64,000 bases of DNA, from assembly GCA_003247835.1 (NCBI GenBank), contig QJYB01000068.1, positions 1 through 64,000 of the forward strand, read 5' to 3'. The translations under genes were made by a program, and so were the position numbers. Source of the DNA: Gammaproteobacteria bacterium (GTDB lineage: Bacteria > Pseudomonadota > Gammaproteobacteria > Pseudomonadales > Azotimanducaceae). Below the pieces are notes generated by a model. That model did no database searches and was not told the origin of the DNA. It saw only the letters and a program-made list of their open reading frames with translations. Positions 26,484 to 36,205 of this stretch are shown one piece after another. The number at the start of each line of letters is the position of its first letter. Position 1 is the first letter of the stretch.

Positions 26484-27530
26484 GCGTTCCTCCGTTGGTG
26501 CAGCGGTACCGCCCTCACCGATGTGGAAGAGCGCATACCCGGACAGCACCGGCTGCGCGACCGCCAGACCGATGATCTCTCCCGAGCGGTGGGCGAGCGC
26601 CGGTGTCAGGACATCCGTCAGCGGGTCGACCACGTACCCGATCTTCTGACCTCTGGTGACCCGATCGCCGAGATCCGCCTCCGGGAAGAAGAATCCCGCC
26701 TTGCCAGCCGGCACCCGCGACCAGGTGGAGCCGCGGAAGATCCGATCGGCCGGGATCAGCACCGGTTTGCCCTGTAGCATGCCGAGAAAACGCATGACGC
26801 TGCGCACGCCCTCGACGCCGGGCTCGATCTTGTCGGGCTCGAAGCGCATGGGTTCGCCCGCCTCGTAGATGATCGCCGGGACGCCTGCCTCCACCGCTTC
26901 GCGGCGCAAGCTGCCGCGGGGTCCCTTGCCGGCGATGATGATGCCGCCGCTAAAATGGCGGGCCAGCTCGAAAGACCGCGCGTCGTCCACGTCCACACGG
27001 ATCTGCGGCGCATTCGTGCGGTGAAACGACGCCGTGTGCAGATCGACCAGCGCATCGCAGTCACTGACCACGTGCGTAAACAGTGCATCGGCAATGATGG
27101 ATGCGACGCTGCCCCTGCTGGATCCCGGGAAGTACCGGTTGAGATCCCGCCGATCCGAGAGGTAGCGGGAGCCGCTGCGGAATCCGTCCGCATTGAGCAT
27201 GGGCAGGGTGACGAGCGTGCCGGCAAGCGCCTTGGGATCGGTGCCCACGAAGACGCGCCGGGCCACCTCGACCCCGTTGATCTCGTCCCCGTGTATGCCG
27301 GCCGTTACGCACAGAGTAGGACCCGGTCGGGCACCTCTCGCCACGAAGACGGGAATGTTCAGCAGCGACGCCTGATAGGTAGTGTCCGGAATGAAGGGAA
27401 ACCGTGCGGACGAACCTGGCTCGATGCTGCGGCCGACGACCTCCAGCGGTCCCCAGTCGGCTGGTGTGGCCGCCAGGCCCATCGGGACAGAAATCAGCCA
27501 CATCATCACCAGCCAGATCCATCTGCTCAT
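26382..27530 (-). CDS. Exported succinylglutamate desuccinylase/aspartoacylase (M14-like) family protein
   Basis: The 382-residue zinc deacylase has a signal peptide ([21 protein letters not shown]). The zinc ligands are seen in [10 protein letters not shown] (His80, Glu83) and DLHTASFHR (His165), with DLNRYFPG and a YEAGE that probably supplies the catalytic Glu. The C-terminal half adds a barrel-sandwich module ([14 protein letters not shown]). The start ATG at 27530 follows AAAGGAG. The stop lies 102 bases inside the convergent aldolase gene, so its last 34 residues are antisense-coded and rich in Asp/Glu. Export is unusual for the cytoplasmic AstE type, so a different periplasmic amide or ester is likely cleaved. 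Confidence 0.85.
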   Translation of the reverse strand: MSRWIWLVMMWLISVPMGLAATPADWGPLEVVGRSIEPGSSARFPFIPDTTYQASLLNIPVFVARGARPGPTLCVTAGIHGDEINGVEVARRVFVGTDPKALAGTLVTLPMLNADGFRSGSRYLSDRRDLNRYFPGSSRGSVASIIADALFTHVVSDCDALVDLHTASFHRTNAPQIRVDVDDARSFELARHFSGGIIIAGKGPRGSLRREAVEAGVPAIIYEAGEPMRFEPDKIEPGVEGVRSVMRFLGMLQGKPVLIPADRIFRGSTWSRVPAGKAGFFFPEADLGDRVTRGQKIGYVVDPLTDVLTPALAHRSGEIIGLAVAQPVLSGYALFHIGEGGTAAPTEERSDVEPGEDVAGPVDVGVGEIQMRDHAQDAATGM

Positions 27531-27626
27531 GTACCACTCCTTTCGACGAATACGGTGCCGCCGGCAGCAGGGCACCGGCGGAGCGATGCAGTATCATGGA
27601 CGGACAGTCACATCGAGGGGAAGAGG

Positions 27627-27998
27627 ATGGCATTCAAAGGCGTGGATCACGTGGTCGTGCGCGTGGCGGATCTGGAGTCGGCGATCGAGGGTTACTCGAA
27701 GATCCTCGGCACGGCACCCGAGCGACGTCACTCCGCCGAGCTGAAAGCGGATCAGGCGTTCTACTACTTCGACAACGGCACGTTTCTCGAGCTCATCTCG
27801 CCGACGGAGGACGGATCGCCCATCGCCGGCTCGCTGAAAAAGCTGGGCGACGGCATTCACACAGTGGCCTTTGCAGTGGACGACGCGAAGCAGACCGTGG
27901 CCGATCTGGACGGTAAGGGTGTACGGACCATCGGTGGCGCCTTCGTCCATCCTGCTTCGGCGAACGGTGTGCTGGTGCAGCTGTCGGAGCGTCGTTGA
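27627..27998 (+). CDS. VOC family protein (methylmalonyl-CoA epimerase-like)
   Basis: The 123-residue single VOC module has FKGVDHVVVRVADLESAIEGYSKILG at the start, GTFLELISPTEDGSPI in the middle and GIHTVAFAVDD with its metal-type His. The combination of an early His, GTFLELISP and a HTVAF motif resembles methylmalonyl-CoA epimerase and related small glyoxalase-like proteins. GAGGGGAAGAGG precedes the ATG. Its TGA overlaps the TTG start of the giant VWA gene as TTGA, so the two are coupled, which is odd given their different cell locations. Confidence 0.8.
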   Translation: MAFKGVDHVVVRVADLESAIEGYSKILGTAPERRHSAELKADQAFYYFDNGTFLELISPTEDGSPIAGSLKKLGDGIHTVAFAVDDAKQTVADLDGKGVRTIGGAFVHPASANGVLVQLSERR

Positions 27999-30900
27999 CA
28001 GGTCCCCGGTCGGGCTTGTACTGCCTGACCGCCCTTCTCCTGCTCGCAGCGGGCGCGCAGGGGGAAGTCAACGTCTACGAGTCCGAACCCAACGACACAC
28101 CGGAGGCTGCGACGCCCATCGCCGGCGAGGTGGCACTCTACGGCTCGATGCTGCCAGGCGATCAGGACGGCTTCCGCTGGACGGTGTCCGACGACGACGC
28201 CGGCAAACGCTGGACGTTCACGCTGTACGGCGTGCCGGGCGCCACGACGATCGCGGACCTGGTCCGGATTCAGTATGCGGACGACGGCTCGGTGGCGGTG
28301 GCGGACCGGCTCATGCAGATGGGAACCCGGGACGGGTCCGTCCCGTCGGTTCACAGGGGCCAGCTGTTCGACCCCGGTGAATATCTGATCGGCATCGCCC
28401 GTGCGGGTGGACCCGAGACTCCAGGTGGCAGCCCGTTCAGCCCGCCGTCGCTGGCCGGCGCTCTCAGCGACAAAGCGTCGCCCGCAGATGCGTCTCCTAA
28501 AACTCCGAAGGGAGCGGTGTCCGCCGCAGACGAAACCCCAGGCGCCTGGCGTTTCGTCATCCGTCAGGATTCGGTCCTCCCCATCGCTCAGCAGCCGGTG
28601 CCGGGCGATACCCGGGAGACCGCGGTCCTGCTGCGACCGGGTACGGAGCGTGCCCGCTACGAGACCGAGCTAAGGGTCTGGTACGGCCTGACCTTCACCG
28701 AGGCGCATGCCGGTCAGCGCTGGGACGTGGACGTCCGCGTTCCCATCGGCCGCCCGCTCACTGCGCGTCTGGTCGACGCGGACGGTACCGAGCTCGGCAG
28801 TCGCACCCCTGACGATCACGGGCTGATCCGGTTCGCCGACCTGGCGCCCGGGGTCACGACCTGGTTCCTCGAGTTGACCACGCCGGAGTCGGGATTCGTG
28901 CAGGCGGTGTCCAGCACGGCGGTCGGGGTGCGTGTGCAGGGCGAGGAAGCAGAGCCGAACGACGACCGCAACCTGGCCAATCGCGTGGATCTGTCGACCC
29001 CGCTCACCGGGCGGATCAGATCGGGTGAGCCGGCGGACTCGTTCACCTTCCCGATCACGGAGTCGCTGGCAGATCAGCAGCTCGTCCTCACCATCGATGC
29101 CACACCACCGGCAACCCTGCGCGCCCTGCTGACGGACCCGGGAGGCGATCAGGCTCAGTACCGGAATTACCAGACACCCATGGTCTTTCCCGATCTGGCG
29201 CTCGCTGCCGGTGACTGGGGCCTGACCCTGTCCAATACCTCCGAAGACACTACCTACACCGTCACGCTGACGTCCCAGGGTCCTCTGCCGAGCGGCATGG
29301 AGGTCGAGCCGAACGACACCATCGACCGCGCCAGCGGCGTTCCGGCCAACCTGCGGATCAAGGGACGATTCAGCGACACGGAGAGCGACTTCTTTCAGCT
29401 GCAGGTGCCCGGAGAACCGCAGCTCTGGCGGTTCCAGGCGATGGGCGACGGGCTCTTCGAGTTGGCCTACTACGATGGCGGTCTCGAGCAGCGGGCCGTG
29501 CTTCGGGTGCAGGGCGAGCAGCGGCGGCTGCGTCTCGATGACGTGTTTCTGCTGCCCGGTCGCCACTTCCTGCGCGTTTCGGGCAGGGACGGCGGTACCT
29601 ATACCCTGCTCGCCCGGCCGGTCGGCCCACCGGATCCGAACGGTGAGCTCGAGCCGAACGACGAGTTCAACATGCAGCGGCTCGCCTTCGGTCAGCATCG
29701 CACCGGGCTGCTTGCCGAAGGCGCAGACATCGACAATTACCGGTTTTTTCTCGGCAACTGGGAGCACATCCGCCTGAGCGTGACGCCACCGCCTGACGGC
29801 ATCGTCGATCCCGATCTCTACTGGTACGGCGAGCTGCTCGGTGACGGTCAGCCGGTGAGTCCCGGGGAACCGATCTCGGTGGAGGGTCTGTTCCCGCCCG
29901 GCGACTACCGGGTCGCACTGTCGCCCCGTCAGGTGAGCGACGGCGAGTACGCGCTCAGCCTGGAGCGCCTGCCCCGTTTCACCTGCCCGGCGGACTGCGA
30001 GCCGAACGGCATGGGCAGAATCTGGCTGGCGGCTCCGCTGCCCGCGGATCTGGTCCTCGAAGGTCGAACGGGAGAATGGCGGGACACCGACGTCTACCAG
30101 CTGCCCGCCTTCGAGCAGCCGACGGAACTGCTGATACGCACGGCGCAACCGGTCGGCTCGCTGGCCATCGGCCTCCACGACCAGAACCAGGATCGGTTGA
30201 CCTTCGATGCCGATCTCGGCGGCTATCGGGCGACGGTGCCCGCGGGCGGACCCTACCGGCTAGAGGTCGACGCCGGTGGGCAACGCTACCGGCTCAGCCT
30301 CGACTTCCCCAACGGCGCGCTCACACCGGTGAGCGGATCGCCGGACGCCGAGCTCACCCTGTCGCTCACGAATGATTCGGTCTCGGCCTACCGGAGTGAC
30401 GGTCAGCAGGTTCATGGAACGCTCGAGATTGCCAACCGGGGCAGCGAACCGCTGCCGCTCGATCTCGAGTCCGCATCCAGTGATTACCGGTGGCACGCGA
30501 TGCTCGATGAGAACGCGGTAACGGTGCCGGCCGGCGGTCGGCTTTCGGTACCCATCACCGTCGAGGTGCCCGCTGACGCCTGGGCCGACCGACCGGTGCG
30601 GATCAGTGTGGGTGCCCGCGACGCATCCGGTCGGCAGACACAGACGTGGTCCGAGCTCGCGGTCAGTCGTGATCTCGCCAGCGTCGAGCCCCACCTCTAC
30701 TGGCCGATTCCGGACGCGCTGCGGGGCGGGTTCAATGCCGCCTGGCTGCCCTTCGGCGCGACGCTCGATGACGAGTCGATCCCCGGTATCGATATGCTGC
30801 GCGACGGCCTCAACTTTCCGGACATCAGCATGGCGTGCTGCGGCGCCTATGGCTGGACGGAGGCGGAGCAACCCGTCTTCACGCTGGATCTGCCGGGAGA

Positions 30901-33379
30901 CGAGCCGCTGCCGGTGGCCGGTATCGCCCTGGACCACTTCGGCACGTCGAGCCCCTACGACAACGTCCGCGAAGCAGCGCTGCTGCTTTCCCAGGACGGC
31001 GTCGAGTTCCGCGAGGTGCTGCGCTTCGAGACCGAGGCCATCGAAACGGAACAGCACTTCGCGCTCGAGACACCGGTGCCTGCCCGCTTTGCCCGCCTGG
31101 TGGTGCACAGCACCTTCGAGGATCCCCGCTACCAGCGGTTGTCCGCCGCCGAGTGGAAGGTGATTCTCGAGCCCGGCTTCGACCTGTCCCACGGCGAGGG
31201 CTTCAATCTGGCGTCGCCGGCGCTCGGCGGTCATCTGGTCTGGGACGCACCGGCGGAGGCACTGCACCCTGTCCACGTTCTCGAAGACCGGGACCAGGCC
31301 GAGGCGATCACCCTGCGCGACGAGACTGTGAAGGACTACGTGTTCGCCTTCCACCAGAACCGCGCCGCCCGGATCGCCCGCATCGACTGGCTCTATCCTG
31401 ACACGCTCGACGAGAGTTCGACGACTTTCCAGACCGTGAGCCTCTCGGTCAGTCTGAATTCACCCGCCGGCCCCTGGTTGCCGATCGGCAAGCTGGATCT
31501 GTCCGGTGCCGTGTCCGAAGCGTCGCTGACACTGCCCGATGCACCCTGGGCCCGGTTCGTGCGACTGTCCGCCGAGAAACCGCCCGAAGGCTACTCGGCG
31601 TACGCGCCCGGACTCATCCGGATCTGGGAGCGACCCGGTGGCGACGACTACACGTCCGTGCTCACCGAGTGGGGCAGCATCGGTCCGAAGGCGTTCTACG
31701 AGCTCGCGACCGGACTCCATCCGGAACCCGGCCTGGTGGCGGTCGGCAACGACAGCCGCGCGAGCGCTGCGGAGCTTCCCATCGGAGAGGCGGCCCGGGG
31801 TCAGGTATCTCTCGGCACGCAGACGCACTGGTACCGGCTGATCATGCCGGAAGGGACCAATACGCTGAACCTGACCCTGAACGGCGATCCCACGGTGCGC
31901 ACGGTGCTGTCCCTCGAGGACGAAGCCGGTACGCAGATCCGGCTGCGCCGGGTCGATCAGCAGGAGCGGCTCGACGAGCACCGCTTCGAGGCGGTCGTCG
32001 ACGCCGGCGCCACCGTGTGGCTGGCGGTCAGCGAGCCGCCGCGCAACGTGGTCTTCGCCTGGGACACGAGCGCCAGCGTCAATGCCTACATCCCGCTGAT
32101 CAGAAACTCGCTGGTGGCGTTCAGCGGCCAGGTCGTGCCCGGACAGGAGGCGGTGAACCTGATGCCGTTTTCCATGCAGCCGCTGCTCCGGGACTGGTAT
32201 GGCGAGCCGTACATGCTGCAGACCATCCTCAACGACCACCGGCGCGGCAGCACGTCGAGCTCCGCGGAGTGGACGCTGATGGCTGCCGCCGAGGCGCTCG
32301 GACCGAGAGCGGGTACCAAGGCCGTGGTCGTGATCACCGATGCCGAGACGCCGGAGGAACCGGGCCTGTGGGCGGCGCTGCTCGCGACGCAACCACGCGT
32401 GTTCGGCATCGGCGTCGCCGGCAGCAGACGTCTCGAGCAGAACCTGTTCCGCGACTGGGCCAGCGTCAACGGTGGTCAGTACACGCAGCTGCGTTATCAG
32501 GGCGAGATGGAGATCGCGTTCGACCGCGCGAGCACGCTCATGCATCGGCCGGCCGGCTACACGCTGCGCGCTGCAGCCGAGTTCCGCGAGGCGCCCGGTC
32601 CGGGACGCCTGCAGGTGCTGGCAGGATCCGACCGCGGTACCGCCCGCGGTCGCGCCGTCGAGCTGATCCTGGACGCTTCGGGGTCGATGCTGCAGCGCAT
32701 GGAAGGCGAACGCCGCATCAGCATCGCCAAGGACATGCTCACGGAAGCAGTGCGCGAGCACATTCCGGCGGGTACACCCGTTGCCCTGCGCGTGTTCGGT
32801 CACCGCAAACCCAATGCCTGTGAGAGCGACCTCGAGCTGCCGCTCGGGCCCCTCGACCCGGCGGCCGCCGCCGGTGTGATCGCCGGTGTCCAGGCCATGA
32901 ACCTGGCGAAGACGCCCATCGCCGACTCGCTGGCGGCCGTACCGGGTGACATCGGCGGTGCTCGGAACGTGACGGTGGTTCTGGTCACCGATGGCGAGGA
33001 AACCTGCGACGGCAATCCGGCGGCAGTGATCGGGCAGCTCAAGGGTCAGGGCATTGCGGTGAGTCTGAACATCGTCGGCTTCGCCATCGACGATGCGGAG
33101 CTCGCAGCGCAGTTTCGCGACTGGGCGGCGCTGGGTGGCGGCCGCTACTTCGCAGCCGACGATCCCCGGGGTCTGCAGGATGCGCTGGAAGGTGCGCTCG
33201 CGCTGACCTACACGGTGACCGATCCGGGCGGCAACACCGTGGCCGAGGGCGCGGTCGGCGCGGACCCGGTGACGCTCGACCCCGGGACCTACCGGGTGCG
33301 CGTGAACTCGGGATCGGGGAAGATCTTCGAGGCGGTGGTCGTGGAGGGAGGCCGCGACGTGACGTTGACTGTCGACTGA
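27995..33379 (+). CDS. Giant exported multidomain protein with PPC-like repeats, discoidin-like domains and two VWA domains
   Basis: The 1794-residue protein starts at TTG (27995), overlapping the VOC stop, and has a signal peptide cut after about residue 23 (AAGAQG). Five EPND/EPNG motifs (near residues 30, 319, 438, 552 and 669) open beta-sandwich units of the pre-peptidase C-terminal (PPC) kind. The middle (about 900-1230) holds two stretches resembling F5/8 discoidin-type ligand-binding domains, with RFARLVV and RFVRLS-type endings. Two von Willebrand A domains follow, with MIDAS motifs DTSAS (about 1357) and DASGS (about 1560); the second also has TDGEET. A short beta domain ends the chain. 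No protease or sortase motif is visible. An adhesion or scaffold role at the surface is inferred. Confidence 0.8.
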   Translation: MTGPRSGLYCLTALLLLAAGAQGEVNVYESEPNDTPEAATPIAGEVALYGSMLPGDQDGFRWTVSDDDAGKRWTFTLYGVPGATTIADLVRIQYADDGSVAVADRLMQMGTRDGSVPSVHRGQLFDPGEYLIGIARAGGPETPGGSPFSPPSLAGALSDKASPADASPKTPKGAVSAADETPGAWRFVIRQDSVLPIAQQPVPGDTRETAVLLRPGTERARYETELRVWYGLTFTEAHAGQRWDVDVRVPIGRPLTARLVDADGTELGSRTPDDHGLIRFADLAPGVTTWFLELTTPESGFVQAVSSTAVGVRVQGEEAEPNDDRNLANRVDLSTPLTGRIRSGEPADSFTFPITESLADQQLVLTIDATPPATLRALLTDPGGDQAQYRNYQTPMVFPDLALAAGDWGLTLSNTSEDTTYTVTLTSQGPLPSGMEVEPNDTIDRASGVPANLRIKGRFSDTESDFFQLQVPGEPQLWRFQAMGDGLFELAYYDGGLEQRAVLRVQGEQRRLRLDDVFLLPGRHFLRVSGRDGGTYTLLARPVGPPDPNGELEPNDEFNMQRLAFGQHRTGLLAEGADIDNYRFFLGNWEHIRLSVTPPPDGIVDPDLYWYGELLGDGQPVSPGEPISVEGLFPPGDYRVALSPRQVSDGEYALSLERLPRFTCPADCEPNGMGRIWLAAPLPADLVLEGRTGEWRDTDVYQLPAFEQPTELLIRTAQPVGSLAIGLHDQNQDRLTFDADLGGYRATVPAGGPYRLEVDAGGQRYRLSLDFPNGALTPVSGSPDAELTLSLTNDSVSAYRSDGQQVHGTLEIANRGSEPLPLDLESASSDYRWHAMLDENAVTVPAGGRLSVPITVEVPADAWADRPVRISVGARDASGRQTQTWSELAVSRDLASVEPHLYWPIPDALRGGFNAAWLPFGATLDDESIPGIDMLRDGLNFPDISMACCGAYGWTEAEQPVFTLDLPGDEPLPVAGIALDHFGTSSPYDNVREAALLLSQDGVEFREVLRFETEAIETEQHFALETPVPARFARLVVHSTFEDPRYQRLSAAEWKVILEPGFDLSHGEGFNLASPALGGHLVWDAPAEALHPVHVLEDRDQAEAITLRDETVKDYVFAFHQNRAARIARIDWLYPDTLDESSTTFQTVSLSVSLNSPAGPWLPIGKLDLSGAVSEASLTLPDAPWARFVRLSAEKPPEGYSAYAPGLIRIWERPGGDDYTSVLTEWGSIGPKAFYELATGLHPEPGLVAVGNDSRASAAELPIGEAARGQVSLGTQTHWYRLIMPEGTNTLNLTLNGDPTVRTVLSLEDEAGTQIRLRRVDQQERLDEHRFEAVVDAGATVWLAVSEPPRNVVFAWDTSASVNAYIPLIRNSLVAFSGQVVPGQEAVNLMPFSMQPLLRDWYGEPYMLQTILNDHRRGSTSSSAEWTLMAAAEALGPRAGTKAVVVITDAETPEEPGLWAALLATQPRVFGIGVAGSRRLEQNLFRDWASVNGGQYTQLRYQGEMEIAFDRASTLMHRPAGYTLRAAAEFREAPGPGRLQVLAGSDRGTARGRAVELILDASGSMLQRMEGERRISIAKDMLTEAVREHIPAGTPVALRVFGHRKPNACESDLELPLGPLDPAAAAGVIAGVQAMNLAKTPIADSLAAVPGDIGGARNVTVVLVTDGEETCDGNPAAVIGQLKGQGIAVSLNIVGFAIDDAELAAQFRDWAALGGGRYFAADDPRGLQDALEGALALTYTVTDPGGNTVAEGAVGADPVTLDPGTYRVRVNSGSGKIFEAVVVEGGRDVTLTVD

Positions 33380-33418
33380 CCTGGCTGGTTGGCGCTGGAC
33401 GAATCAGGGGAACGGTAG

Positions 33419-34201
33419 ATGACCATGACGCGGCAGGATGTAGTGATCGTAACCGGCGCTGGAACCGGCATCGGCCGGGCGACGGCGCTGCGCTTTGCGA
33501 CGGCGGGAGCGACCGTGATCGCCAACGGCCGACGCCGAGAGAAACTGGAGGACCTCCGTCGCGACGCGGGGGAACATCCGGGTGCCATCGTCCCGTTCCC
33601 CGGCGACGTGGGCACGCAGGAAGTGGCAGACGCGCTGATCGCCGAGGCCGGGCGGCACGGGCGCCTCGACACCCTGGTGAACAACGCCGGTGTTGGCTGG
33701 TCTTACGGGGTGGAACATCCCGGCTCCATGGCGGCGCTGGCTGACACACCGCCCGAATGGTGGCGCGAGGTGATGCGTATCAACCTGGATTCCGTGTACT
33801 ACACCTGTCACGCCGCCCTGCCCGTGCTGCTGCGCCAGGGCAACGGCAGCATCGTCAACGTGGCGAGCGGTGGTGGCCTGCGAGGGATGGCGGATGCCCA
33901 CACCTACTCGGTGACCAAGGCGGGTGTGATCAACCTCACCCGCTCGCTAGCCCGTGCCTATGGACCCAGCAACATCCGCGCGAACGTGGTGGCCCCCGGA
34001 TTCGTCGATACCGAGATGGTCTCTCCGGTGCTGGACAATCCAGCGAATCCGTTTCTCGACGACGCGCTCAGATACCAGATTTCACCGCTGGGCCGTCCCG
34101 GTCGACCGGAGGAGATCGCCGCAGCCATCTACTTCTTGAGCCAGGAAGGCACCTACTGCAACGGCGCCGTGCTGGTAGCCGACGGAGGCTCACTGGCGTA
34201 G
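33419..34201 (+). CDS. Short-chain dehydrogenase/reductase (SDR)
   Basis: The 260-residue classical SDR has the NAD(P) motif TGAGTGIGRA, NNAGVG, the catalytic Ser (VASGGG), YSVTK (YxxxK) and a C-terminal CNGAVLVADGGS. Arg residues after beta strand 2 (NGRRREK) suggest NADP(H). AGGGGAACGG precedes the ATG at 33419, 39 bases after the giant VWA gene, so cotranscription is possible but not certain. It acts on a hydroxyl or keto group of an unknown substrate. The neighbouring thiolase/DUF35 pair makes a lipid or isoprenoid acyl-CoA intermediate plausible. Confidence 0.9.
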   Translation: MTMTRQDVVIVTGAGTGIGRATALRFATAGATVIANGRRREKLEDLRRDAGEHPGAIVPFPGDVGTQEVADALIAEAGRHGRLDTLVNNAGVGWSYGVEHPGSMAALADTPPEWWREVMRINLDSVYYTCHAALPVLLRQGNGSIVNVASGGGLRGMADAHTYSVTKAGVINLTRSLARAYGPSNIRANVVAPGFVDTEMVSPVLDNPANPFLDDALRYQISPLGRPGRPEEIAAAIYFLSQEGTYCNGAVLVADGGSLA

Positions 34202-34216
34202 CGGATACCGCGCGGG

Positions 34217-34351
34217 TCAGCTGGCCGTCGTCGAGAGAAAAACCAGCACGATGGTCTCGAACAAGTCGGCGACCCCAGGTACGAACAGCACCAGCAGCGG
34301 GGTGAGCACGATCAGCGCCGCGCAGAGGATGAAGTAGTTCTTCCACGTCAT
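34217..34351 (-). CDS. Small membrane protein (44 residues)
   Basis: The short frame reads MTWKNYFILCAALIVLTPLL, continues hydrophobic and ends IVLVFLSTTAS. GGGGAG lies 8 bases before the ATG and the gene starts 3 bases after the stop of the upstream membrane-anchored protein, so it is a believable second gene of a two-gene operon. It contains one or two membrane segments and no known motif. Function unknown. Confidence 0.55.
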   Translation of the reverse strand: MTWKNYFILCAALIVLTPLLVLFVPGVADLFETIVLVFLSTTAS

Positions 34352-34354
34352 GAT

Positions 34355-34879
34355 TCAGTCTCCCCTCGGTGCCAGCTCGAACACCCACACATCGCCGGAC
34401 TCGATCATCTGACGATTGGCACCCGGCGCGTATTTCTGCCGCATCTTCGCGACGATGCCGTCGAGCTCCGGACCTCCGGTGATGCGGATGAGCCGACGCG
34501 GGTAGCGAACGCCGTTGATGCGGATCTCACCCGAGCCGTCACCTTCCACCACCTGAAAGGCCCAGTCCTTCCAGATGCGCCCCAGGAACGAGCGCATGTA
34601 GCCGGAAGGGACATAGATCTTCCCACCGCTCTCCATGATCCAGGTCCGCCGTGAGCTGACCGGATCATCGATCTGCAGCTCGATGACCTGGATGTCGTCC
34701 GTGAACGACCAGTCGGGCTCCGGGCCTTCGTATACCTCGCCGGTCGTGAACGCGCCGCCGGGAAACAGGATGGACGGGCCGTCGGCGTTGCGGTGCTCGA
34801 CACGCAGCGTGACCAGGGCCGCCGCGAAAACAACGACCAGGACGCCAACGATCTGCACAAGGATCTTCAGTATTTTCAT
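34355..34879 (-). CDS. Membrane-anchored protein of unknown function
   Basis: The 174-residue product has one N-terminal hydrophobic helix (ILVQIVGVLVVVFAAALVTL) and then a periplasmic beta-rich domain: FTDDIQVIELQIDDPVSSRR, GKIYVPSGYMRS, RINGVRYPRRLIRITG and a final GDVWVFELA. I do not recognise the family. The domain's order of strands and the R-R-T-W/KIYVPSG features recall split-barrel flavin proteins, but no cofactor motif is clear. The ATG at 34879 follows GGGAGAGGGG; the longer frame to 35128 crosses the divergent promoter region. It is cotranscribed with the small membrane protein downstream. Confidence 0.75.
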   Translation of the reverse strand: MKILKILVQIVGVLVVVFAAALVTLRVEHRNADGPSILFPGGAFTTGEVYEGPEPDWSFTDDIQVIELQIDDPVSSRRTWIMESGGKIYVPSGYMRSFLGRIWKDWAFQVVEGDGSGEIRINGVRYPRRLIRITGGPELDGIVAKMRQKYAPGANRQMIESGDVWVFELAPRGD

Positions 34880-35005
34880 TCCCCTCTCCCCTGACGATGC
34901 AGCCGATGCTACCGGACCCGGTGAGAAGGTGCGAACCGGCGGGGCTGGCGGGTGATCTCCCCGGATAGTAGTTTCACCTTTTCGGGCACAGAGGAAGGAG
35001 GACTC

Positions 35006-36205
35006 ATGGGTCTCAGAGGAGACGCTGCCATCGTCGGCATCGCCGAGTATCCGCACACACGGAAGTACGACGGCGAGAGGAAGTTCACGCTCAGCCAGTG
35101 GGCGGAGCTGACCCGGATGGCCCTCCACGATGCCGGCCTCGAGCCTGAGCAGATCGACGGGGTGTGCTGCTCGGACATCCGCGAAGCCGGTATGTTCACC
35201 CCCGCCACCATCGTCGAGTACCTGGGCAGGCCGGTGAATTTCGCCGAGCGTATCGATCTCGGCGGCGCCAACGCGGTGGGCATGGTCTGGCGTGCGGCCG
35301 CTGCCATCGAGCTCGGCATCTGCGACGTGGTGGTGTGCGCACTGCCATCACTGCCGACGCCACGGGATCCCAGCCCGCCACCACCCAGTCCCGAGATGTT
35401 CTTCGGCGCTTCCAGCGCCCGCTGGGGGTCACCGCAGGGAGAATTCGACATTCCCTATGGAAACCTCGCCCAGAACTGCGGCTACGCCATGATCGCCCAG
35501 CGGTACGGGGCACAGTACGGCTACGATGCCGAAGCCATGGCGAAGCTCGTAGTCGATCAGCGCACCAGCGGCGCCGCAAATCCGAACGCGGCCTTCTTCC
35601 GCAGTCCGGTGACCGTCGACGACGTACTCGGCAGCAAGGTCATCGCCGATCCGCTGCACATGCTGGAAATCGTCATGCCGGTGGCCGGCGGTGGCGCGGT
35701 GGTGCTGGCATCTCGCGAGATCGCCGAGCGCTGCAATCACCGACCGGTGCGGGTGACGGGATTCGGCGAACACCTGACGATCAAGACGCCGACCTATGCA
35801 GAAGACCTGTGCGTCACTCCCGTCGGTCCGGCGTCCAGGCAGGCCTTCGCCATGGCTGGTGTCGTGCCCGGCGAGGTGGATGCAGCCGAGATCTACGACT
35901 GCTACACCATCACCGTGCTGCTGACGCTGGAAGACGCGGGATTCTGCGCCAAGGGCGAAGGCATGCGCTTCATTCGCGAGCACGATCTGACCTTCGGCGG
36001 CGACTTCCCCCTGAATACGCACGGCGGTCAGCTGAGTATGGGTCAGGCGGGTGCTGCCGGTGGCATGACCCAGGTGGTGGAAGCGGCGAGGCAGCTGATG
36101 GGACGGGCAGATGTCCGCCAGATCGCCGGCTGCAACACGGTCTACGTTTCAGGTACCGGTGGCGTGATGAGTGAGCAGAGCGCGCTGATCCTGCAGGGAG
36201 GTTGA
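35006..36205 (+). CDS. Thiolase-fold protein, Ltp2-like retro-aldolase type
   Basis: The 399-residue thiolase-fold protein lacks the nucleophilic Cys: the usual C-x-S-G site reads ANAVGM (88-93). It keeps HGG (339-341), GCNTVYVSGTGG near the end and EIYDCYT (295-301). In the Ltp2 group this Tyr-containing motif replaces thiolytic chemistry with a retro-aldol cleavage of a steroid side-chain CoA ester. That group works only in complex with a DUF35 partner, and the next gene encodes one, overlapping by TGATG. AGGAAGGAGG precedes the ATG. The steroid or isoprenoid side-chain substrate is inferred; other Ltp-like thiolases occur in unrelated pathways. Confidence 0.85.
   Translation: MGLRGDAAIVGIAEYPHTRKYDGERKFTLSQWAELTRMALHDAGLEPEQIDGVCCSDIREAGMFTPATIVEYLGRPVNFAERIDLGGANAVGMVWRAAAAIELGICDVVVCALPSLPTPRDPSPPPPSPEMFFGASSARWGSPQGEFDIPYGNLAQNCGYAMIAQRYGAQYGYDAEAMAKLVVDQRTSGAANPNAAFFRSPVTVDDVLGSKVIADPLHMLEIVMPVAGGGAVVLASREIAERCNHRPVRVTGFGEHLTIKTPTYAEDLCVTPVGPASRQAFAMAGVVPGEVDAAEIYDCYTITVLLTLEDAGFCAKGEGMRFIREHDLTFGGDFPLNTHGGQLSMGQAGAAGGMTQVVEAARQLMGRADVRQIAGCNTVYVSGTGGVMSEQSALILQGG

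Noticed and set aside
28670-30178. 502-codon minus-strand open frame within the giant VWA gene.
   Set aside because: The plus frame is open for 1794 codons with signal peptide and repeated domain motifs; the minus frame has none.
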